A stretch of 44,601 nucleotides of DNA from Frankia nepalensis (GTDB lineage Bacteria > Actinomycetota > Actinomycetes > Frankiales > Frankiaceae): positions 1 to 44,601 of the forward strand of contig NZ_JADWYU010000146.1 in the NCBI RefSeq assembly GCF_016786325.1, given 5' to 3'. Of this stretch, positions 35,788 to 44,601 are shown piece after piece. The position numbers and the translations under genes were made by a program. The first letter of the stretch is position 1; each line of letters begins with the position of its first letter. The notes under the pieces were generated by a model, which was not told the origin of the DNA, did not search any database, and saw nothing but the letters and a program-made list of their open reading frames with translations.

Positions 35788-36915
35788 ATGGTCGATTCTG
35801 AGATCGCCCGTTGGCTCGGCGCGGGGGGCCAACCGTCGCCCCACCTCGTTGCCCCGACGCCCGGCGAGACGTCGGTGCCTGACCTGGACTGGCTGCGCGC
35901 GGCCGTCGGCCCGGCGCGCGTCGTCGGCATCGGCGTTCCGACCCACGGCGCCCGGGAGCTGTTCACCCTCGCGCACCGGATCATCGGGTACCTGGCCGAC
36001 GAGCTGGACTTCCGCGCGGTGGCGATGGACGAACCGGACCGTCCGGGCGCCGCGCTGGACGCCTATGCGCGGCACGGCGACGGCGACCCTGAAGCGATTG
36101 TCCGGGAGTTGCACCCGCACCACCGCACCGTCGAGATGCTTCGTCTCGTCGGGTGGATGCGGGACCGGGCGACTCGGACACCGAATGCTCCGCTCCACTT
36201 CGTCGGCCTGCTGCCCACGGCGCCGGCCCCAGCCGCCGGCGTCGCCGAGAACGCCGCGGTCGGCGGCCCGCGCGCGAAGGGAGCCGGCCGGAACGACTCA
36301 CCTGAAGGCGGTTCCGGGAAAGGCGACGATGACGGTGCCGGTACGCAAGGTGATGGCGACGGCCGCGGCGACGAGGTAGCGAACGGCAGAGCGGCCTGGA
36401 TCGGCTTCGTCGAGCAGTGGCTGGCACAGGCTGTGCTGCGCTGGCACGCACAGACAGCGGCGAAGATCATCGTTCTGAGCGGGATCAGCCACACGGCCGT
36501 CGGTCATCGCCGAACCGTGACCACAGGAGCCGCGCCGCCGGTCACGCACCGCAACGCGGGCAGCTATCTGCGGGAGGGCCTGGGGCCCGGCGGTTACGCC
36601 TCCCTCGGCCTGACGTTCCACCACGGCGTGGTCGACCTCGGCGAGGGGCCGCACCCGATTCCGCCTCCGCCGGCGGGCACCGTGGAGTCGCTGCTGGGGG
36701 CGCCACCGAGGCCGATCGTGCTCGACACCCGCGCCGCGGCGGACACGCCCCTCGAGCGCTGGCTGGCCAGGCCGGCGACCGTGCGCCTGGTTGGCCCGGC
36801 GTTCGATCCCGCCGATCCGTCGAAGGCTGCGATGTCCGGCGGATCACTGGCCGAATGGTTCGACGCGGTAGCGCACGTCGGACGGGTCTCTCCAGTTCAT
36901 CCGCTGGGGTCTTGA
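35788..36915 (+). CDS. Erythromycin esterase-like protein (divergent)
   Basis: A 375-residue protein that resembles the Ere family (PF05139) in its N-terminal third: ARVVGIGVPTHGARELFTLA, HRIIGYLADELDFRAVAMDE, and RTVEMLRLVGWMRDRA; also AKIIVLSGISHTAVG and GSYLREGLGPGGYASLGLTF. The usual GEATHG motif is IGVPTHG, keeping His but losing the Glu, and the later ALE-type acid reads AMDE. Residues about 150-200 are a low-complexity Gly/Asp/Ala insert where family members have conserved helices. Hydrolysis of macrolide lactones is therefore doubtful. The start ATG follows a MerR-type promoter with virtually no leader. It stands alone, 48 bases after cbpM. Confidence 0.68.
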   Translation: MVDSEIARWLGAGGQPSPHLVAPTPGETSVPDLDWLRAAVGPARVVGIGVPTHGARELFTLAHRIIGYLADELDFRAVAMDEPDRPGAALDAYARHGDGDPEAIVRELHPHHRTVEMLRLVGWMRDRATRTPNAPLHFVGLLPTAPAPAAGVAENAAVGGPRAKGAGRNDSPEGGSGKGDDDGAGTQGDGDGRGDEVANGRAAWIGFVEQWLAQAVLRWHAQTAAKIIVLSGISHTAVGHRRTVTTGAAPPVTHRNAGSYLREGLGPGGYASLGLTFHHGVVDLGEGPHPIPPPPAGTVESLLGAPPRPIVLDTRAAADTPLERWLARPATVRLVGPAFDPADPSKAAMSGGSLAEWFDAVAHVGRVSPVHPLGS

Positions 36916-37017
36916 TCTGAACCGCATTGACGCGGGTCGTCCCTGGACAGTTTCTCGCTGGTACGGCAGACGGCTGACGGCTCTTTGCGGTCGGGCTGGG
37001 CTTGCCGTTGGACGGTG

Positions 37018-37998
<981 letters not shown>

Positions 37999-38255
37999 CA
38001 GCTAGCTCCTGTTCGCAGTTCTCGCATTCCGGGTTAAGACGGTCATCCGGCTTGCTTTGCCTCGATGCCAGGTGTTCCCCGTGGTGTCGGGCCGGTACGG
38101 ACCGGGTTCCGCCCGCATGGCCTGCCGGGGTCTGCCGCGGCCGGTCCAGGCGGCGACGCTGATGCAACCAAGTCGCGAGCGCGCGAAGAAGTCACTGCTG
38201 GCAGGTGTACTGACAGCCCACTCCTCGTCGCCGGGTTCGTGTCTAGCCTGGATTC
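37999..38255. promoter_or_regulatory. Divergent region between aldo/keto reductase and XRE regulator
   Basis: 257 bases without a gene. On the minus side AGGAG near 37986-37990 serves the reductase. On the plus side TAGCCT (about 38242-38247) lies 8 bases before the GTG at 38256, suggesting a leaderless regulator transcript. No strong dyad was recognised. Confidence 0.3.
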
Positions 38256-39161
38256 GTGGGCAACCGTGACGAGGTCAAGGCGTTTCTCACGTCCCGTCGC
38301 GCGAAGATCACGCCCGAGAGGGCCGGGCTGACCACCTACGGCCGCCGTAGACGGGTCCCGGGACTTCGGCGTGGCGAGGTCGCGGACCTGGCCGGTGTCA
38401 GCGTCGAGTACTACGCCCAGCTCGAACGGGGCAACCTCGCGGGCGTCTCCGACGTCGTCCTGGACGCCGTGGCCCGGGCACTGCAACTGGACGAAGCCGA
38501 GCGCGCTCACCTGCTCGACCTCGCCCGCGCCGCCGGCCCCGCTGCCCGGACGCGCCGCAAGCCCTCGACCCAACAGGTGCGACCCAGTATCCAACGGCTC
38601 CTGGATCTCATGACCGAGATTCCAGCGATCGTGAACAACGCCCGCCTGGACGCCGTGGCCGCCAATCCCTTCGGCCGGGCGCTGTTCGCACCTGTCTACG
38701 CCACCCCCGGCCGCTCGGCCCATCGGCCGGTCAACCACGCCCGGTTCACCTTCCTCGACCCCCGCGCCCACGACTTCTGGCTCGACTGGGAACGTGCCGC
38801 CGACGACAGCGTGAGCACCCTGCGCACCGAAGCCGGCCGTGACCCCCACGACAGGGGACTCATCGACCTGGTCGGGGAACTCTGCACCCGCAGCGATGCC
38901 TTCCGTGTCCGCTGGGCCGCCCACGACGTCCGCCTGCACCGCACCGGACGCAAACGCATCCACCACCCCGCCGTCGGCGACCTGCACCTGAACTTCGAGG
39001 TCATGGAACTGCCTGCCGACCCCGGCCTGTGCCTGATCGCCTTTCACGCCGACACGGGCTCGGCCGACGCCGACGCCCTGCGCCTCCTCGCGAGCTGGGC
39101 GGCAACGCAAGATCCGGCCGGCACCCCTGGGGCCCTGGAAAGGCCGCCGGCGAGTCGCTGA
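38256..39161 (+). CDS. XRE family regulator with MmyB-like ligand-binding domain
   Basis: A 301-residue protein. The N-terminal HTH (about residues 5-80) has RRRRVPGLRRGEVADLAGVS, VEYYAQLERGNLAGVSDVVL and the following helix. The C-terminal domain shows the MmyB-like pattern: RLLDLMTEIPAIVNNARLDA, AANPFGRALFAPVY, DHFWLDW-like HDFWLDWERAADDSV, and HHPAVGDLHLNFEVMELPAD. MmyB domains adopt a PAS-like fold that can bind fatty-acid-type ligands. The GTG at 38256 matches the usual N-terminus. It probably controls the divergent aldo/keto reductase. Confidence 0.9.
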   Translation: MGNRDEVKAFLTSRRAKITPERAGLTTYGRRRRVPGLRRGEVADLAGVSVEYYAQLERGNLAGVSDVVLDAVARALQLDEAERAHLLDLARAAGPAARTRRKPSTQQVRPSIQRLLDLMTEIPAIVNNARLDAVAANPFGRALFAPVYATPGRSAHRPVNHARFTFLDPRAHDFWLDWERAADDSVSTLRTEAGRDPHDRGLIDLVGELCTRSDAFRVRWAAHDVRLHRTGRKRIHHPAVGDLHLNFEVMELPADPGLCLIAFHADTGSADADALRLLASWAATQDPAGTPGALERPPASR

Positions 39162-39224
39162 GCCTCGGCGGAGGAGCGGCCCGAAGCGGCCTGGAAACGG
39201 GCTGAAACGACGGGGCAGGCCGCG

Positions 39225-39391
39225 CTAGCGCCGTAAGGCGAACGCATAGCTGCGCAACATGACGGGCTGCAATCGGACCCGGCCAGCTCCTCCAGGTACG
39301 ACGACGCCGCGGAATGCTCTCCTTCGGGCATCACCACTCGCCACGGCAACCCTGCCGGGAACGCCCGCACCGCGCCAACCGGCTGTCTCAC
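39225..39391 (-). pseudogene. Fragment of a tyrosine-recombinase-type integrase N-terminus, frameshifted
   Basis: On the minus strand one frame reads AFPAGLPWRVVMPEGEH then SSYLEELAGSDCSP. The adjacent frame continues with LRSYAFALRR and stops at 39225-39227. Together they resemble the SAM-like N-terminal part of actinobacterial site-specific integrases (pattern: FLRDL..SD.S..T.RSYAFALLRWFRF), broken by a single-base shift near 39262 and truncated where the Trp-Phe-Arg motif should follow. No catalytic domain is found. The remaining bases of the 398-base gap 39162-39559 hold no other supportable gene. Confidence 0.5.
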
Positions 39392-39559
39392 TCGACCTCG
39401 AATTCGCCGGACGCCCTGCTGGCGTCACCGAGGTCCAGGTCACCTGGTCTGGTCGTTTGGGCGTTCCCACAGGCATGCGCGGCGCCGCGCAGCCGTCCGC
39501 TCTTTCGCGTGAGCCGAGCCGGGGCGTGGACACTCCCTGCCGGTCAGGGCGCGTGCTGG

Positions 39560-40192
39560 TCAGGGCGCGGAGTCGAACCCGGCCACTCGGCGGAGCAAGG
39601 TCCGGGTGGCGGCGAGGAGCCGGTCGTCGGACGGCGGGGCGTGCCCGAAGCTGCCCGGGTCGAAGGCGTGCATGGTCACGTAGAAGAGGACCGCCGTGGT
39701 GGCGGGGTCGACCACGGCGTAGGCGCCCGCCGCGGTGCCGGCCTCGAGCAGCGACTGGATCACCTCGACCAGCCGCAGGTGGGGAGCTGGCAGGTCGGGG
39801 CGGGGGCGCGGGCCGCCGTGCCGGAACAGGACCTCGTGGAGGTCGTAGTTCTCCCGGAACGCGTCGAAGCTGGCCTGCACACACGCGTCGAGCTTGTCTC
39901 CCCAGCCGGGTGACGCGTCGATAGCGGCGGCGATCCGGTCGGCGAACAGGTCCGAGAAGCGTTCCTGGAGCGCGTGGACGACCTCGTCCTTGGACTTGAA
40001 GTGCAGGTAGAAGGTGCCCTTGGCCACGCCGGCCGCCCGCGTCAGGTCGTCGATGGTGACCGTGGCGATGCCCTTGCGCATGATCAGCTGTTCGGCCGCG
40101 TCCAGCAGGTCGGCGCGGCGTTGCTCGGCTGGTTTGGTGCGCGGCCTCGTCGGCTCGTTCGCGGCCCGGCTCGCTGGTGGCACGGCGTCCAC
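39560..40192 (-). CDS. TetR/AcrR family repressor
   Basis: A 210-residue regulator. HTH at about residues 22-70: RRADLLDAAEQLIMRKGIAT, VTIDDLTRAAGVAKGTFYLH, FKSKDEVVHALQERF. The C-terminal domain includes LHEVLFRHGGPRPRPDLPAP and TTAVLFYVTMHAFDPGSFG. The start GTG at 40192 lies 30 bases from a 17-bp palindrome in the divergent promoter shared with the ABC exporter pair. It very likely represses that exporter and itself, with release by an exported compound. Confidence 0.9.
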   Translation of the reverse strand: MDAVPPASRAANEPTRPRTKPAEQRRADLLDAAEQLIMRKGIATVTIDDLTRAAGVAKGTFYLHFKSKDEVVHALQERFSDLFADRIAAAIDASPGWGDKLDACVQASFDAFRENYDLHEVLFRHGGPRPRPDLPAPHLRLVEVIQSLLEAGTAAGAYAVVDPATTAVLFYVTMHAFDPGSFGHAPPSDDRLLAATRTLLRRVAGFDSAP

Positions 40193-40220
40193 GCTACAGC
40201 CGAAGCCCTTGGCGGCGGCA

Positions 40221-40250
40221 TTGACTGACTGTCAGTCAGTCACCTAAGGT
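40221..40250. promoter_or_regulatory. TetR operator and promoter of the ABC exporter pair
   Basis: TGACTGAC-T-GTCAGTCA (40222-40238) is a perfect 8-bp dyad about one base centre, with an extra AGTC direct repeat after it. TTGACT (40221-40226) and TAAGGT (40245-40250) form a possible plus-strand promoter with 18-base spacing, and the dyad covers the -35 and spacer. This is the classic layout for a TetR repressor blocking a transporter promoter. Confidence 0.7.
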
Positions 40251-40315
40251 CAGCCTAACCATCGGGTTCTGCGCTGGAGGTGCGGAATGGGCGGGCCGGC
40301 AACAGGCAGCGGTCT

Positions 40316-42040
40316 ATGAGGGGTTTTCGGAAGGTCATGTCGCTGGCGTCCGGGGTGGCGGGCTATGTGGCCACCGCGAGCGCGATTCGGCTGGCGGTGG
40401 TGGCCACCGCGATCGCCCAGGGTTTCCTGCTGGCCGCGGTTCTCGAACATGTGCTGGCCGGCGAGGGAATCGGAGCCCAGCGGGACCGGGTGGTCGCCAT
40501 CGGCGCCCTGATCGTGGCCCGGTTCGCCCTGACATGGGCCGGTGAACCGGTAACCGAGGCGACCGGCGCCGCGACCAAGGAACTGCTGCGCGGCCGGGCC
40601 TTCGCCAAGGTGGCCGCTCTCGGCCCCGGCCACGTCGCCGGCGCGCGGACGGGCGAGCTGCGGGCGACCCTGGTCGAGGGGATCGAGTCGCTGGAGAACT
40701 ACTACGGCAGGTTCCTGCCATCCCTGGTGGCCGCGGTGGCGGCGCCGCTGGCGGTGGTGGCCGTCCTGGCGCCCCGGGACGCCTGGCTGGCGCTGCTGAT
40801 CGCCGGATTCGCGGTCGCGGCGGTGGTCCTGCCGCCGCTGTGGGCGGGGCCGCTGGAGGAGCGCAGCGAACAGCGCATGTCGGCCTACATAGGTCTGGGC
40901 GCGCAGTTCCTCGACACGTTGCAGGGGCTGGTCACCCTGAAGGCGTTCGGCGCGGCCGACCGTCGCCGGGACGACCTGCGGCGCGGCTCGGACCAGTTGA
41001 TCACCCGGTGGATCCGGGAGATGGCGGCGGCGCTGGTGCCGTTGGCCATCTACCACCTGGCGATCGTCGGCGGCGTGGCGACGGTGGCCGCCGTCGCGGC
41101 GGCGCGAGCGGCGAATGGCGGGCTGGCCGCCGGCCCGATGTTCCTGGCGCTCTTCCTGTCGGTGCAGGCGCTGCGGCCGATCAACGTGCTCGCGGCCGCC
41201 TACCACACCACCTACGAGGCCGGCACCGCCGCCGACCGCCTCCACGCCCTGTTCGCCACCGTCTCACCCGCTCCGGTCCGCTCGACCGCCACCCCGGCGG
41301 CGGGGCTGGCGCCATCGATCACCTTCGACCGCGTCACGTTCGCGTATGACACCCGCGAGCGCCCGGTGCTGTCGGACTTCTCGCTCCAGGTGGACCCGGG
41401 CCGGACCGTCGCCGTCGTCGGGCCGTCAGGAGCGGGCAAGACCAGCGTGGTGTCCCTGCTGCTCCGGTTCTTCGACCCGCGACAGGGGGTAGTGCGCATC
41501 GGCGGCCGTGACGTGCGCGATCTGCCGTCGGACCAGCTCCGTTCGATGATCGCTCTGGTCGCGCAGGACACGTACCTCTTCGGGGGCACGGTGGCCGAGA
41601 ACGTGGCCATGGCCCGGCCCGGCGCCAGCCGCGCCGACGTCGAGACGGCGGCCCGGGTCGCGGGCGCCCACGAGTTCATCGCCGCGCTGCCCGACGGCTA
41701 CGACAGCCCCGTCGGCGAGCGAGGCCTGCGGCTCTCGGGTGGGCAGCGCCAACGGCTGGCAATCGCCCGCGCCGTGCTGGCCGACGCCCCGATCCTCGTG
41801 CTCGACGAGGCGACCGCCAGCGTCGACGCCGCCGCGGAGGCCTCGATCCAGTCCGCCCTGGACCAGCTCACGGCCCAGCGAACCACCCTGATCATCGCGC
41901 ACCGCCTGTCGACGGTGCGAAACGCCGACCAGATCGTCGTCCTCGACGACGGCCGAGTGGTCGAGACCGGCCGCCACGACGAGCTCGTCACGCACGCGGG
42001 CGCCTACGCGCGGCTGATCTCGGCACAGGAGGTCCACTGA
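40316..42040 (+). CDS. ABC exporter half-transporter 1 (CydD-like, TMD-NBD)
   Basis: A 574-residue fused membrane/ATPase subunit. The transmembrane domain covers about residues 10-310 with GELRATLVEGIESLENYYGR and FLDTLQGLVTLKAFGAADRR, motifs reminiscent of CydD. The NBD has Walker A GPSGAGKTS (about residue 368), Q-loop LVAQDTYLFGGTVAENVAMA, LSGGQRQR and Walker B ILVLDEATASVD. The ATG at 40316 is preferred; GTG 40280 and ATG 40337 are alternatives. The stop overlaps the next start by one base (TGATG). Heterodimerises with the downstream subunit. CydDC exports cysteine/glutathione, but no cydAB oxidase genes are adjacent, so a drug or metabolite exporter under TetR control is as likely. Confidence 0.86.
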   Translation: MRGFRKVMSLASGVAGYVATASAIRLAVVATAIAQGFLLAAVLEHVLAGEGIGAQRDRVVAIGALIVARFALTWAGEPVTEATGAATKELLRGRAFAKVAALGPGHVAGARTGELRATLVEGIESLENYYGRFLPSLVAAVAAPLAVVAVLAPRDAWLALLIAGFAVAAVVLPPLWAGPLEERSEQRMSAYIGLGAQFLDTLQGLVTLKAFGAADRRRDDLRRGSDQLITRWIREMAAALVPLAIYHLAIVGGVATVAAVAAARAANGGLAAGPMFLALFLSVQALRPINVLAAAYHTTYEAGTAADRLHALFATVSPAPVRSTATPAAGLAPSITFDRVTFAYDTRERPVLSDFSLQVDPGRTVAVVGPSGAGKTSVVSLLLRFFDPRQGVVRIGGRDVRDLPSDQLRSMIALVAQDTYLFGGTVAENVAMARPGASRADVETAARVAGAHEFIAALPDGYDSPVGERGLRLSGGQRQRLAIARAVLADAPILVLDEATASVDAAAEASIQSALDQLTAQRTTLIIAHRLSTVRNADQIVVLDDGRVVETGRHDELVTHAGAYARLISAQEVH

Positions 42041-43884
42041 TGCCCACCGACACCGAGCCGACCCACACCGAGCCCACTGACGCGAAGCCGATCGGCACCG
42101 GGCCCACCGGCATCGGGCCGCTCGGCGCGCGACCCACCGGCTCGGACCCGAGCGCGGCCACCCACCGCTGGCCGCTGATGGATGTGATGTGGCGGCCGGG
42201 CGCGGGGCGGCTCGCCCTGCTCCTGACGGTGCTGGGAGCGCTCGCCCAGCACGGCTTCGCGGTCGTGGCTGGCGCCATCGGCGGCTGGCTGATCGGCGCC
42301 GCGGCCAGCGGGCGGCCCGCCGCCGACCTCACCGGGTGGATCGTCGCGCTGGCGGTGGCGGTGGTGGTTTCCGTCGTCGGCACCTGGGCCAACGGCCAGT
42401 TCGGCCATGCCTTCGCCTTCCGCCACCAGGCCGCCCTGCGGCTGCGCGTGTTCGACGGCCTGGAGCGCGGCGCGCCCCGTGAGCCGCAAGGAAAACGGAC
42501 CGGCGACCTCGCCGCCGTCGCGATGGGCGACGTCGAGGCCCTCGAGGGGTTCCTCGCTCATCTGGCCCCCACCGTCGCGGTCGCGGTCACGGTCGGGACT
42601 GGCTCACTGATCGCGTTGGGCCTCATCCACCCGGCGCTGGCGGGCATCGCCGCGGCCGGCATGGTCGCCACCGCCGTGCTGCCCGTCTTCCTGGCCCGAC
42701 GCGGCCAAAGCGGCGCGGACGGGCTGCGCGGCGAGCTCGGCGCGCTCAACGCCGACGTGGTCGACGGGGTGCAGGGCCTGCGCGAGCTGGTCGTGTTTCG
42801 CCAGGTCGACGCGTGGTGGGACCGGCTGCGTCGCCGCACCCAGACCTACAAGCGTCACCAGCTCGCCCACAGCCGCGCGGTCGGTCTCCAGGCGGCGGCC
42901 ACCGACAGCCTGGTGTCCGTCACCACGGTCGCGGTGCTGATCACGGTGGTGGGACTCGCCGCGGACCACACGATCTCGCTGGCCGCCGCCACGGCGGCGG
43001 TGACCCTGGAGGTCGCCGCCCTCGCCGTGGTGGTGGAGACGGTGGCCATGGCCGGCATGCTGGCCCCGCTGCGGGCCAGCGCGTCCAGGGTGCTCGCCAT
43101 CATCGACCAGCCCGCCCAGATCGCCGACACGGCCACCACGACGCCGACTGTCACCAGCGCCCGGATCCGATTCGACGACGTCACCTTCGGCTATGAACCC
43201 GGGCGGCAGGTGCTCAGTCGGGCCTCGTTCGAGGTCGCGCCGGGCGAAATGGTCGCGCTCGTGGGCCGCTCGGGCGCAGGCAAGTCGACATGTGTGAATC
43301 TCCTGCTGAGGTTCTGGGATCCCGCCGCGGGCAGGATCACCATCGACGAGCACGACCTGCGCGACTTTCCTTTGGCCGAGCTGCGTCGCCTCATCGCCGT
43401 CATTCCTCAGGACGTGTACCTGTTCGACGGGACCGTCGCCGACAACCTCCGCCTGGCCCGGCCCGCCGCCAGCGCCGACGAACTCGAGCGGGCGGCCCGA
43501 GCGGCCAACGCCCACGACTTCATCGCCGCCCTGCCCGGCGGCTACGACACCCCCGTCGGCGAGCGCGGCGCACTGCTGTCCGGTGGGCAGCGGCAACGCC
43601 TGGCCATCGCCCGGGCGCTGCTGCGGGACAGCCCCATCCTGGTGATGGACGAAGCCGCGTCCAATCTCGACACCGAGAACGAGCGCGCGATCCAGAACGC
43701 CGTCCGCGCCGCCCGCCAAGGACGGACCACAGTGGTCATCGCCCACCGGCTCTCCACAATCCGCGGCGCCGACCGGGTAGTCGTGCTCGAGGACGGCCAA
43801 GCCGCCGAAGTCGGAACCCACGACCATCTGCTGGCCCAAGGCGGCCGATACGCGGCCATCATCGCCAGCCAACTCGAGGCCTAG
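42040..43884 (+). CDS. ABC exporter half-transporter 2 (CydC-like, TMD-NBD)
   Basis: A 614-residue partner of the upstream subunit. The first 40 residues are a low-complexity Thr/Glu/Pro/Gly tail (TDTEPTHTEPTD), then the membrane domain from about residue 50 with GDLAAVAMGDVEALEGFLAH and DVVDGVQGLRELVVFRQVDA. The NBD has Walker A GRSGAGKST (about residue 408), Q-loop VIPQDVYLFDGTVADNLRLA, LSGGQRQR, and a Walker B ILVMDEAASNLD with Ala where Thr is usual. All ATPase residues appear present, so both sites may be active. The ATG at 42040 shares a base with the preceding stop. Confidence 0.86.
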   Translation: MPTDTEPTHTEPTDAKPIGTGPTGIGPLGARPTGSDPSAATHRWPLMDVMWRPGAGRLALLLTVLGALAQHGFAVVAGAIGGWLIGAAASGRPAADLTGWIVALAVAVVVSVVGTWANGQFGHAFAFRHQAALRLRVFDGLERGAPREPQGKRTGDLAAVAMGDVEALEGFLAHLAPTVAVAVTVGTGSLIALGLIHPALAGIAAAGMVATAVLPVFLARRGQSGADGLRGELGALNADVVDGVQGLRELVVFRQVDAWWDRLRRRTQTYKRHQLAHSRAVGLQAAATDSLVSVTTVAVLITVVGLAADHTISLAAATAAVTLEVAALAVVVETVAMAGMLAPLRASASRVLAIIDQPAQIADTATTTPTVTSARIRFDDVTFGYEPGRQVLSRASFEVAPGEMVALVGRSGAGKSTCVNLLLRFWDPAAGRITIDEHDLRDFPLAELRRLIAVIPQDVYLFDGTVADNLRLARPAASADELERAARAANAHDFIAALPGGYDTPVGERGALLSGGQRQRLAIARALLRDSPILVMDEAASNLDTENERAIQNAVRAARQGRTTVVIAHRLSTIRGADRVVVLEDGQAAEVGTHDHLLAQGGRYAAIIASQLEA

Positions 43885-43891
43885 GCGCAGA

Positions 43892-43924
43892 CCTCCGAGG
43901 GCCGCCCGCCCGCTGGCGCGGAGG
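43892..43924. terminator. Possible hairpin between convergent genes
   Basis: CCTCCG (43892-43897) and CGGAGG (43919-43924) form a 6-bp stem around a 21-base GC-rich loop in the 46-base gap between the ABC subunit and the convergent end-of-window gene. Weak and tentative. Confidence 0.25.
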
Positions 43925-43930
43925 AGTGCC

Positions 43931-44601
43931 TCAGCCCGCCAGGGCATCGCGGGTGGCGATGCCGGTGAGGTTGACGGTGCTCAGGCCCTGGTGCATGCCC
44001 GGCGCCACCGAGACCATGAAGTAGCCACGCAGGTAGTAGGAGCCCTGGTTGTAGGCGAAGGACGGGTCGCCGGCCGGGCCGAGGTCGAGGCGGTAGACGG
44101 TGCCGGTGCACGGGCTGCCCGGCGGGAAGCCGGGCGACTGACCGGCCGCCAGTTCCTCGCATTCGAACAGGACGAAGTTCGGCCGGTCGTCGCCGCCGTA
44201 GTCGGGACCGGGGGAGAAGAATTCCTCATTGCCGTCGGCTGTTGCCTCGACGTCCAGGAAGACCAGTTGGGTGTCGTGTTCGGCAATGAAGGCGCCGAAC
44301 GCGGTTGCCTGCTCGAGATGGCCGATCCGGTCCGTGTAGCGGGGGATGCCGGAGCCGGGCTGGCCGCCGTCCTGGTCCGGAACGGACGGGGTGCCCTCGG
44401 GCGACACCTGCTCGGCGCCCGCCGTCGCCGGCGCCGTGCCCCGGCCCTCCCCGGACGCCCCGGGCTCGCCGGCGGCGGTGGTCACCACGGCTTCGCCGGC
44501 GCGGTCCGGGCCGCGGTCACCGTCGTCGCGCTGCGCGGCGGCCACCGCGGCGGCGGTCAGCGTCACGACCAGCAGCCCGGCCCCGACGCCGGTCACGGCC
44601 C
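43931..44601 (-). CDS. Secreted or membrane-anchored protein of unknown function (N-terminus cut by window end)
   Basis: The frame runs from the window edge to a stop at 43931. A GTG at 44596 gives 221 residues, but the frame is open beyond it, so the true start may lie outside. The N-terminal part is a hydrophobic helix (GVGAGLLVVTLTAAAVAAA) followed by about 60 disordered Gly/Ala/Glu-rich residues. A compact C-terminal domain has conserved-looking stretches QLVFLDVEATADGNEE, FVLFECEELAAGQSPG and YYLRGYFMVSVAPGMHQGL, with two Cys (ECEE, SPCTG) that could pair. The pattern suggests an exported single-domain protein. I do not recognise the family. Confidence 0.65.
   Translation of the reverse strand, partial: AVTGVGAGLLVVTLTAAAVAAAQRDDGDRGPDRAGEAVVTTAAGEPGASGEGRGTAPATAGAEQVSPEGTPSVPDQDGGQPGSGIPRYTDRIGHLEQATAFGAFIAEHDTQLVFLDVEATADGNEEFFSPGPDYGGDDRPNFVLFECEELAAGQSPGFPPGSPCTGTVYRLDLGPAGDPSFAYNQGSYYLRGYFMVSVAPGMHQGLSTVNLTGIATRDALAG

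Noticed and set aside
39162..39559. tRNA or other attachment site next to the integrase relic
   Set aside because: No cloverleaf or conserved T-loop sequence and no flanking direct repeats were seen.
39259..39924. Plus-strand frame in the gap before the TetR gene
   Set aside because: It overlaps the TetR gene antisense and has no recognisable motif; the integrase relic on the minus strand explains the gap better.

Overview
The window is very GC-rich, with start codons often GTG and many 1-4 bp start/stop overlaps. Its gene content (mycofactocin-type SDR, many TetR regulators, P450, BMP-type importer, CIRCE-controlled lone groEL) points to a filamentous actinobacterium. Protein style resembles Frankia/Pseudofrankia, but that placement is an impression, not a demonstrated assignment. 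About 37 protein genes are supported. I saw no rRNA, tRNA, CRISPR array or intact insertion sequence; one decayed integrase fragment is present.

Layout. 1-1.9 kb: end of an unknown gene, an HxlR regulator and a divergent quinone-oxidoreductase-like MDR enzyme, closed by an 18-bp-stem terminator. 1.9-11.4 kb: an organosulfur island of two divergent, tightly coupled operons. The minus operon encodes a BMP/NupOPQ-type ABC importer with a SfnB/DszC-like flavoprotein embedded in it; the plus operon encodes an SsuD-like and an SfnG-like monooxygenase plus a second SfnB-like protein. 11.4-14.6 kb: a TetR and a DHA2 drug exporter sharing a promoter with a palindromic operator, then another TetR. 14.6-19.1 kb (minus): an ABC.X4/TrpXYZ-type importer followed by an FMN alpha-hydroxy acid oxidase and a RidA protein. 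19.3-23.5 kb: a lysA paralogue, a TetR, and a groEL without groES, whose promoter carries a CIRCE element and a large second dyad. 23.6-28.8 kb: a catabolic-looking set (P450, mycofactocin-type SDR, TetR, two more SDRs). 28.8-31.6 kb: an ABC exporter behind a SoxR/MerR-type promoter, and a START-domain protein. 31.9-36.9 kb: dnaK-grpE-cbpA-cbpM chaperone operon and an erythromycin-esterase-like gene, the latter behind a second 19-bp-spacer promoter. 37.0-39.2 kb: divergent aldo/keto reductase and XRE regulator. 39.2-39.4 kb: integrase relic. 39.6-43.9 kb: TetR plus a heterodimeric ABC exporter pair. The window ends inside a secreted or membrane-anchored protein of unknown function.

Themes: most metabolic units have a divergent regulator and a recognisable dyad in the shared promoter, and two chaperone systems sit within 12 kb of each other. 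The most interesting units are the sulfur island with its nucleoside-type importer, the importer-oxidase-RidA operon, the two MerR-type promoters in front of export/resistance-like genes, and the double operator upstream of the lone groEL.
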